Below, one piece after another: positions 1 through 3,749 of a stretch of DNA of 5,408 nucleotides. How positions within the stretch are numbered: position 1 is the stretch's first letter; each line of letters begins with the position of its first letter. The position numbers and the translations under genes are program-made. The notes beneath the pieces are model-generated. The model saw only the letters and a list, made by a program, of their open reading frames with translations. It was not told the DNA's origin and did not search any database. This DNA comes from an uncultured Clostridia bacterium (GTDB taxonomy: Bacteria; Bacillota; Clostridia; Christensenellales; Borkfalkiaceae). The stretch spans positions 1 through 5,408 of the forward strand of contig CALVZR010000113.1 of the NCBI GenBank assembly GCA_944372565.1. The letters run 5' to 3'.

Positions 1-93
1 TCGGAAAACCGAAAAAATGCGTCCTTTATAAATGTTTGGCAGATGGTTTTGGCTGGCGGAAAGGGGAAAGCGAGCCGTATCTCATTTGTAAAT
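1..93. other. AT-rich non-coding left edge
   Basis: I see no supported gene here. Reading frames crossing it run on into the tandem repeat and are low-complexity. The very edge carries a tiny inverted repeat (CGG, four A, CCG at 2-11) followed on the plus strand by six A; it is too weak to call a terminator. The stretch may be the 3' flank of a gene or array lying outside the window. Confidence 0.4.
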
Positions 94-130
94 CGGGCGG
101 CGGGGAAGAGGGATAAAAAACGAGAGAAAA

Positions 131-185
131 TAAAAAACACGCCCTTGCCGACGATTTAACGAAAAAACCGTCGGCGGACGGGCGG
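131..185 (-). terminator. Terminator-like hairpin, repeat unit A
   Basis: On the minus strand, the inner stem GCCGACG (169-175) pairs with CGTCGGC (147-153). It sits on an outer stem CGCCC/GGGCG (180-184 with 140-144), separated by a small internal loop. A run of six T and then a further T-rich stretch follows (plus-strand A at 132-137 and leftward). This is the layout of a rho-independent terminator for leftward transcription. One outer pair is lost relative to unit B because of an A at 139. Function is inferred from structure only. Confidence 0.6.
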
Positions 186-213
186 CGGGGGAGAGATAAA
201 AAGCGAGAGAAAA

Positions 214-268
214 TAAAAAACCCGCCCTTGCCGACGATCTGGCGAAAAATCCGTCGGCGGACGGGCGG
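214..268 (-). terminator. Terminator-like hairpin, repeat unit B
   Basis: On the minus strand, the inner seven-pair stem GCCGACG/CGTCGGC (252-258 with 230-236) stacks on a perfect outer six-pair stem CCGCCC/GGGCGG (263-268 with 222-227), with a small asymmetric internal loop between. It is followed by six T (plus-strand A at 215-220) and a T-rich stretch. It is the strongest terminator-like element of the array and the first complete one met by a transcript coming from the promoter at 510-537 or from the kinase gene. Confidence 0.65.
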
Positions 269-304
269 CGGGGGAGAGAGGTAAAAAACGAGAGAAAAGA
301 AAAA

Positions 305-503
305 ACCCGCCCTTGCCGACGGAAAGAAAATAATAACCCCGTTTTTACAAAACAGGCGAATGCCACGCTTGTTGCCTCTGACCTCCTTAATGAAAAGGCT
401 CTGCATATCAACATAGACAAAATGGCTTCTTATCGTTATTTGTGGAGCAATTCTTCTTCCCTATCGCACAGGGCAGGCCTCAAAAGGCTTGTCTTGTTTT
501 TCT
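305..503 (-). ncRNA. Candidate structured non-coding RNA or long leader (family unknown)
   Basis: A good promoter fires leftward into this stretch and no sensible ORF begins in it. Read on the minus strand, it can form a small hairpin GCCT-TTTG-AGGC (477-488), a CCCT/AGGG hairpin (459-473), an alternative long-range helix TGCCCTG/CAGAGGCA with one bulge (469-475 with 373-380), and a possible closing helix AAAACA/TGTTTT (495-500 with 349-354). AGACAA/TTGTCT (489-494 with 415-420) is another alternative. The length to the edge of the repeat array is about 200 nt, and the first full terminator-like hairpin would give about 290 nt. The size and a closed-end fold recall 6S RNA, but I cannot match diagnostic sequence, so I name no family. 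An AAGGAGG at 382-388 is not followed by a well-placed start codon. Confidence 0.3.
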
Positions 504-509
504 GTTTAT

Positions 510-537
510 AGTATATCACATTTTTTTGCAAATGCAA
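510..537 (-). promoter_or_regulatory. Minus-strand sigma-A-type promoter, orphan
   Basis: On the minus strand the -35 is TTGCAT (532-537), the spacer is 16 nt and the -10 is TATACT (510-515), preceded by TGA, which is an extended -10. The expected start is about 502-503. It lies between the kinase stop and the candidate RNA, and no protein gene follows it inside the window, so it probably serves a non-coding transcript. Found by inspection; not measured. Confidence 0.6.
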
Positions 538-566
538 CAACTTTTCGGAAATTTTAGAAAAAGTTA
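538..566 (-). other. Weak inverted repeat at the kinase stop codon
   Basis: AACTTTT and AAAAGTT flank an AT-rich loop across the kinase stop (stop at 564-566). No T-run follows on the minus strand, so this is not a convincing intrinsic terminator. At most it slows or protects the 3' end of the operon transcript. Confidence 0.25.
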
Positions 567-1379
567 CAATTCTTTTAAAAACGGAGTGAAATCCACGCCG
601 TGGCGGCTGTCTATATTCTTTTCGATGCTGTAAGCGATGCAGCGGGAAACGAAATCCGCCGCCCGGGCGACGCACTGCGCGGGCGGTTCGCCGTTCAGCA
701 GGGCGCCCAAAAACACGGAATCGAACAGATCTCCCGTGCCGGAATACGATTTTTCAAAATATCTGCACGAAAAAAGCGCGCGTTTGCCGCCGAACAGGCA
801 CACGTTGAACAGCTTTTTCCCGTAAGGCGCGCCCGTGATCATCGCGTTTTTCGTTCCCGCGCGGCAGAGCGTTTCCGCCAGGGTGAACACCCGTTCCAAA
901 AAGGCGCTTTCGCTCTTTTCGGCGCACACGGAAAAGAAATCTTCCCCGCCGAGGATACAGGCTTCCGTGAGATTGGGCGTGATATACTGCGCGCGCGCCG
1001 CCGCCGCCCGATAGCGGGGGATAAAAGAGGAATCGAAACACTTGTAAAGTTCGCCTTTATCGCCGAGCACGGGGTCGAAAAAGAAGATCGCCCCGTATTT
1101 TTCGGCGAGATCCGCCGCCTGTTCGGGGACGGCGGCGTTGGGCGTGAATCCCGCGTAAACGCAGTCGGTTTTTTCCCCGAGTTTATCCCATTCGGCGATG
1201 TATGCGGCAAAATCCGCCGAGCAGTCCCGCATAAAAAAGCTGTCGTAAGCCGTCTGGTTGGAGAGGACGGCCGTGGGGAAGGGGTGCGTTTCGTGCCCCA
1301 TCACGTTGAGCACGGGGATATTCGCCGTGAGCGAGCAGTTGCCGTAGCCCGATAAATCGTTAATCAGGGTGATCTTCAT
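564..1379 (-). CDS. Pyridoxal/pyridoxamine kinase-like protein (PdxK/PdxY family, ribokinase fold)
   Basis: This 271-residue protein belongs to the ribokinase-like kinases that phosphorylate the 5'-hydroxyl of B6 vitamers with ATP in the cytoplasm, giving PLP or its precursors. Visible signatures are the N-terminal NDLSGYGNCSL (7-17), SNQTAY (40-45), the nucleotide-side DPVLGDKG (102-109), TPNLTEA (134-140), and the anion-hole/catalytic SGTGDLFDSV with D217 as the expected base. The length is normal (E. coli PdxY has 287). The ATG overlaps the end of the ECF S gene by 20 nt and has GAGG 9 nt upstream, so the two are cotranscribed and probably translationally coupled. Because the operon is under an FMN riboswitch, the true substrate deserves caution: family membership is clear, B6 specificity is inferred. 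It has no clear terminator of its own; the next leftward terminators are in the repeat array. Confidence 0.9.
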   Translation of the reverse strand: MKITLINDLSGYGNCSLTANIPVLNVMGHETHPFPTAVLSNQTAYDSFFMRDCSADFAAYIAEWDKLGEKTDCVYAGFTPNAAVPEQAADLAEKYGAIFFFDPVLGDKGELYKCFDSSFIPRYRAAAARAQYITPNLTEACILGGEDFFSVCAEKSESAFLERVFTLAETLCRAGTKNAMITGAPYGKKLFNVCLFGGKRALFSCRYFEKSYSGTGDLFDSVFLGALLNGEPPAQCVARAADFVSRCIAYSIEKNIDSRHGVDFTPFLKEL

Positions 1380-1959
1380 CTTTGTTTTCCTCTGTTTCGG
1401 CGGTTTTTTCGCTTTTTTTGCGCGGAGAAAGGGGATTTTGAGCGAATTTATCGAAGTCCTTCACACGCGAGAGCACGAAGGTGAAAATATACGCCACGAC
1501 GATGCCCGCCGCGCCCTGTATGGCGTTGTTCGCCAGTCCCGCGAGCCCGCTCGCAAACCCGCCGTACAGGGCGGAATCCGCCAGAAAATATCCCGCCGCC
1601 ATCTCGCACGCGGCGATAAAACAGGAGAGCAGCACCGCGGCGTGGCGGTTGCATTTGGTTTTCAGGAGCGCGCGGAGCAGAATTCCTGCAAAAAACCCTT
1701 CCAGCCCCTTTACGACGAACGTGAAGGGGGCGTACATTGCGTAGCCGAGGAGCACGTCCGCCAGCGCGCTGCCGATGCTGCCGGAAACGGCGGCGAAGGC
1801 GGGGCCGAAACACATCGCGCCGAGGAAAATGAAGGCGTCGCCGAGGTTGGTGTATCCCATAAGGGGGTTGGGCACCTGCACGAACATCGTTACGACGAGG
1901 ATGAGCGCGGTGAATACCGAAAGGAACGCGATGCGTTTTGCCGAAAAATATTTAACCAT
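1360..1959 (-). CDS. ECF transporter S component (substrate-specific membrane subunit), vitamin uptake
   Basis: This 199-residue, very hydrophobic protein has about six membrane segments (roughly 10-29, 38-58, 62-76, 80-98, 106-128, 138-164), as in S components. These bind a vitamin and work with a shared EcfA/EcfA'/EcfT module encoded elsewhere. Landmarks are AKRIA near the start (an AxxxA spacing like that used for docking to EcfT), YTNLGDAFIFLGAM (36-49), GSIGSALADVLLGY (60-73) and KGLEGFFAG (84-92). These resemble the PF07155-type S components, whose members have been linked to riboflavin, B6 or pyrimidine uptake. The tail after 165 is charged. GGGAGG lies 7 nt before the ATG. An FMN riboswitch controls the gene, which favours riboflavin (a RibU role); the following B6-type kinase favours a pyridoxine-like substrate. 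I leave the substrate open. Confidence 0.85.
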   Translation of the reverse strand: MVKYFSAKRIAFLSVFTALILVVTMFVQVPNPLMGYTNLGDAFIFLGAMCFGPAFAAVSGSIGSALADVLLGYAMYAPFTFVVKGLEGFFAGILLRALLKTKCNRHAAVLLSCFIAACEMAAGYFLADSALYGGFASGLAGLANNAIQGAAGIVVAYIFTFVLSRVKDFDKFAQNPLSPRKKSEKTAETEENKDEDHPD

Positions 1960-1966
1960 AAGAAAA

Positions 1967-1983
1967 CCTCCCGAATGCGGGAA
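1967..1983 (-). promoter_or_regulatory. SD of the ECF gene inside a small hairpin
   Basis: On the minus strand the SD GGGAGG (1967-1972) shares its G-rich half with a stem CCCG-CATT-CGGG (1970-1981), extendable by a T-A and a wobble pair. The hairpin could hide the SD and give a translational layer beside the upstream terminator. It may also be incidental given its shortness. Confidence 0.35.
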
Positions 1984-1988
1984 AGACC

Positions 1989-2030
1989 GCGCCTCATATG
2001 CCTCATATGCCGAAAGGGCAAAAAAGGCGC
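1989..2030 (-). other. Second leader hairpin with a 9-bp tandem duplication
   Basis: GCGCCT (2025-2030) can pair with AGGCGC (1989-1994) on the minus strand, with an inner TGCC/GGCA stem. Inside is an exact tandem of cctcatatg (1992-2000 and 2001-2009, plus strand). It lies between the leader terminator and the SD; role unknown. Confidence 0.35.
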
Positions 2031-2060
2031 AAAAAAATCCCGTAAGCGGCAGCTTCGGGA
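2031..2060 (-). terminator. Riboswitch-controlled intrinsic terminator
   Basis: On the minus strand, TCCCG-AAG (2053-2060) pairs with CTT-(A)-CGGGA (2038-2046) around the loop CTGCCG, with one bulged base. Seven T follow (plus-strand A at 2031-2037). A competing helix CGTAAG/CTTACG (2074-2079 with 2041-2046) uses the same 3' strand and cannot coexist with the terminator, which makes it the obvious antiterminator. Expected logic from known FMN riboswitches: with FMN bound the terminator forms and the operon is off. Confidence 0.75.
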
Positions 2061-2115
2061 GAAAAGTGGCAATCTTACGAAACGCAGGCGAAAAAACGAC
2101 TGCGTTTTATAAAAA

Positions 2116-2242
2116 GCAACTTTCCCATTCGGACTGTATCCGGCGGTTACGGGATCTCACCGTATCGGCTGTTGGGGCTGTCGGACTCGTCCTTTGAAAA
2201 GGCATTACCGCCGGTCGGGAATTTCACCCTGCCCAAAGTTAC
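2116..2242 (-). promoter_or_regulatory. FMN riboswitch (RFN element)
   Basis: Read on the minus strand, the conserved RFN cores appear in order: AGGGTGAAATTCCC, then GACCGGCGGTAA, then CGGTGAGATCCCG, then ACCGCCGGATACAGTCCG and ATGGGAAAG. The P1 helix closes it (GTAACTTT at 2235-2242 with AAAGTTGC at 2116-2123, with one G-U pair). The aptamer binds flavin mononucleotide in the nascent transcript. It precedes a terminator/antiterminator platform and the ECF S-component gene, so it should reduce expression of the transporter and the kinase when FMN is plentiful. Recognition rests on near-identity to the consensus in all conserved joining segments. Confidence 0.96.
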
Positions 2243-2262
2243 CGTAAATTCATTTTTCTGCA

Positions 2263-2291
2263 ATGATACGCCTAAATCCCGCGTTTGTCAA
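2263..2291 (-). promoter_or_regulatory. Promoter of the riboswitch operon, inside the end of the GrpB-family gene
   Basis: On the minus strand there is a perfect -35 TTGACA (2286-2291), a 17-nt spacer and a -10 TATCAT (2263-2268). Expected start is near 2257, about 15 nt before riboswitch helix P1. The -35 uses codons 176-178 of the GrpB-family gene and the spacer spans its stop codon. Confidence 0.8.
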
Positions 2292-2817
2292 GCGAATCGG
2301 AAGAAAAGCCGACAAATGCGAGCGCTTTTTTTTCGAGTTCCTTCACGAAAGCGTCCTTGCCGTCGCAATAGCCGTCGATATCTTCGGGGAATTGCAGGGC
2401 GAGGCGGGCTTTGAGTTCGCCGTACGCCGCCGCTTCGTCCGGGCGGGCGCGCAGATAATCGCGCACGGCGAGGTGCCGCGCGATCTCGAAACGCGAAGAA
2501 ACGCCGAAGATATGCACGTTGTGCGTGCGGTGCGCGCCGCCTTTCCTCAAAAAACGCCGCCCCGCGATGCCGAACTCGCCCAGATATTCGTATCCCGCGC
2601 TCTCGAACTGCGCGCGGAACCCGTCCACGCGGGCGATGTCCTTCACCACGGGCATGATGTCGATCACGGGTTTGGCTTTCAGTCCGGGCACGGCGGTGCT
2701 GCCGATATGGTGCACGGCAACGAGCTCGTCTTTCAGGATGTTTTTGAAAAGTCCGGTTTCCCGCTCGAATTTTTCCCGCCAGGCGGGGCCGTATTCCACA
2801 ACGGAAATATACTGCAT
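2272..2817 (-). CDS. GrpB/UPF0157 family protein (nucleotidyltransferase-like fold)
   Basis: This 181-residue protein carries the family signature HHIGSTAVPGL (36-46) followed by KPVIDI (49-54), and a conserved HNVHIF (99-104). In other bacteria this domain occurs alone, as here, or fused to dephospho-CoA kinase; it is related to nucleotidyltransferases, but the biochemical function is not established. The start ATG has AAGGAG 6 nt upstream, and that SD overlaps the TAA of the dehydrogenase gene 10 bp away, so the two form an operon. No terminator fits after its stop because the next promoter begins inside the gene; readthrough would enter the FMN riboswitch. Length is typical and no defect is seen. 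Confidence 0.9.
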   Translation of the reverse strand: MQYISVVEYGPAWREKFERETGLFKNILKDELVAVHHIGSTAVPGLKAKPVIDIMPVVKDIARVDGFRAQFESAGYEYLGEFGIAGRRFLRKGGAHRTHNVHIFGVSSRFEIARHLAVRDYLRARPDEAAAYGELKARLALQFPEDIDGYCDGKDAFVKELEKKALAFVGFSSDSLDKRGI

Positions 2818-2827
2818 AAAAAACTCC

Positions 2828-3646
2828 TTAAAACACGTCTTTGAAAATTTCCAGCCCGCTTTTTTTCAGCACCGCGCGGATGGCTTTCCCCGTGAGGTTG
2901 GGGAAGAGCCTGTAAAAGAAACTCATTGCCTTGGCGTCCGCCCCCGTTACGATGCGCGTTTTTCCGCGTTTGAGCTTTTTCAGGATGCGTTTCACCGCCT
3001 TGTCAGTGGGCAGGCAGAGTTTTTCCACGAGGGTGTTTTCCGTTTTGCGTTTCTGGTGGGAAAAGATATCCGTTTTGGTAAATCCGGGATAAACGCCCGC
3101 AACGTAGATCTCGCCGCGGTAATCGAGGGCGAGGCATTCCGTAAACCCTTTCACCGCCGATTTGGAGGCGGAGTAGAGCGCCGTTCCCACCACGGGGGCG
3201 AGGGCGGACGCGCTCGAAACGTTCACGAACGCGGGAGCGGGGGAGCGCCTGAGCAGGGGGAGCAGGGCGGAAAAGGAATACACGCACGAAAGGCTGTTCG
3301 TGGAGAGGATGTCCTCCGCGTCCGCCGCGGAATGAAATTCCGCTCTCGCAAAGGGCAATAAAAAACCCGCGTTGTTGATCACCATATCGGGAATAAAGCC
3401 CTCTTTTTCGAGTTCCGCGGCGAAATTTTCCCAGTTTTCGCGCACGCTCACGTCGAACAGTTTATATGCAAACAATTCCTTGTTTTTCAGCGAATTTCTG
3501 AAAGCGGAAAGCCGTTCTTCGTTCCTGCCGATGCCGACCACGCGGCAGGAATACTCCTCGCACAGGCGGCGGGCGAGTTCTCTGCCGATGCCGCTCGAAG
3601 CGCCGCTCACGATCACGCGCTTTTGATGTAAATCGTATTTTGTCAT
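2828..3646 (-). CDS. Short-chain dehydrogenase/reductase (SDR), classical type
   Basis: This 272-residue cytoplasmic NAD(P)-dependent oxidoreductase has a Rossmann fold starting at VIVSGASSGIG (11-21, the glycine-rich cofactor loop), NNAG (91-94), catalytic N117, S145 (in VNVSSASA), Y158 and K162 (YSASK), and YPGFTKT (186-192). R41 after the second strand (GIGRNEE) suggests NADP(H) preference. The active site is intact. The C-terminal third (about 220-272) is rich in Lys/Arg and carries a substrate lid that I cannot assign, so the substrate is unknown. The ATG is fixed by an in-frame TAA four codons upstream and by the Rossmann motif only ten residues downstream. No SD precedes it, and the -10 lies 6 nt upstream, which suggests a leaderless mRNA. 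It is the first gene of a pair with the GrpB-family gene. Confidence 0.92.
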   Translation of the reverse strand: MTKYDLHQKRVIVSGASSGIGRELARRLCEEYSCRVVGIGRNEERLSAFRNSLKNKELFAYKLFDVSVRENWENFAAELEKEGFIPDMVINNAGFLLPFARAEFHSAADAEDILSTNSLSCVYSFSALLPLLRRSPAPAFVNVSSASALAPVVGTALYSASKSAVKGFTECLALDYRGEIYVAGVYPGFTKTDIFSHQKRKTENTLVEKLCLPTDKAVKRILKKLKRGKTRIVTGADAKAMSFFYRLFPNLTGKAIRAVLKKSGLEIFKDVF

Positions 3647-3652
3647 AAAAAC

Positions 3653-3681
3653 ATATTACCACAATTCCCGCCGATTTGCAA
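3653..3681 (-). promoter_or_regulatory. Promoter of the SDR operon, giving a probably leaderless mRNA
   Basis: On the minus strand the -35 is TTGCAA (3676-3681), the spacer is 17 nt and the -10 is TAATAT (3653-3658) preceded by TGG (extended -10). Seven nucleotides downstream of the -10 is the A of the SDR start codon (3646), the expected transcription start. Confidence 0.6.
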
Positions 3682-3693
3682 GCGCCAACCGCG

Positions 3694-3714
3694 GCGTTTT
3701 TCTTGAAAAAACGC
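3694..3714. repeat. Inverted repeat overlapping the pcrA -35 box
   Basis: GCGTTTTT (3694-3701) and AAAAACGC (3707-3714) are perfect 8-bp arms around a 5-bp centre CTTGA. The -35 of the pcrA promoter (3703-3708) sits in the centre and right arm. It could be an operator for a dimeric regulator or a chance AT-rich palindrome. It lacks a T-run, so it is not a terminator, and it does not match the Gram-positive LexA box. Confidence 0.4.
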
Positions 3715-3731
3715 GGGAGGTGTGCTACAAT
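3703..3731 (+). promoter_or_regulatory. pcrA promoter
   Basis: TTGAAA (3703-3708), a 17-nt spacer and TACAAT (3726-3731) with TGC immediately before the -10 (extended -10). Expected start is about 3738, leaving a leader of only about 12 nt that begins next to the SD GGAG (3739-3742). Confidence 0.75.
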
Positions 3732-3749
3732 AGAGGGCGGAGAAAGAGA

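Larger units (their letters stand above)
94..325 (-). repeat. Tandem repeat of 83-85 bp, about 2.8 copies, hairpin plus U-tract units
   Basis: The block gcccttgccgacg occurs at 141-153, 224-236 and 309-321 (steps of 83 and 85). The block cgggcggcgggg occurs at 94, 179 and 262 (steps of 85 and 83). Two units are complete; the left end (about 94-130) has only the right half of a unit and the right end (about 301-322) only the left half. Each complete unit pairs its two GC-rich blocks into a long hairpin, and the units are joined by nearly pure purine linkers (G/A on plus, C/T on minus). Read on the minus strand, each hairpin is followed by a T-rich tract. Neither 83 nor 85 is a multiple of three, so no reading frame is kept from unit to unit; this argues against a protein repeat. 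Regular spacer/repeat architecture of a CRISPR is absent. Confidence 0.85.

Noticed and set aside
94..325. CRISPR array
   Set aside because: Only about three units, no short conserved repeat alternating with unique spacers; the whole 83-bp unit is repeated, including the linkers.
370..400. SRP RNA-like AGGTCAG motif on the minus strand
   Set aside because: The GGAA tetraloop and the conserved asymmetric loops of the SRP domain are missing, so this is a chance match.
26..420. Two overlapping minus-strand ORFs of 126 and 112 residues across the tandem repeat
   Set aside because: They are low-complexity (Phe/Pro/Arg-rich), both frames read the same repeat, the 83/85-bp periods do not preserve frame, and they run through terminator-like hairpins. 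The only strong SD (AAGGAGG at 382-388) has no start codon at proper spacing; a GTG at 364-366 is 15 nt away.
469..494. Plus-strand hairpin CAGGCCT-CAAA-AGGCTTG followed by a T-rich stretch, as a rightward terminator
   Set aside because: The stem contains a wobble pair, the T-run is interrupted, and no rightward gene lies upstream in the window.
436..675. Minus-strand ORF of 79 residues overlapping the kinase 3' end
   Set aside because: No SD, no recognisable motifs; it is an out-of-frame shadow of the kinase gene and crosses the minus promoter.
1360..1379. Possible frameshift or fusion between the ECF gene and the kinase
   Set aside because: Both proteins are complete with normal ends, and the kinase ATG has its own SD. 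A 20-nt overlap is ordinary translational coupling.
600..3361. Long plus-strand ORFs at 600-1355, 1369-2112, 2263-2844 and 2519-3361
   Set aside because: They are antisense to genes with clear family motifs, are rich in Arg/Gly/Ala/His as expected of GC-rich complement frames, and cross the riboswitch or promoters. Antisense shadows.
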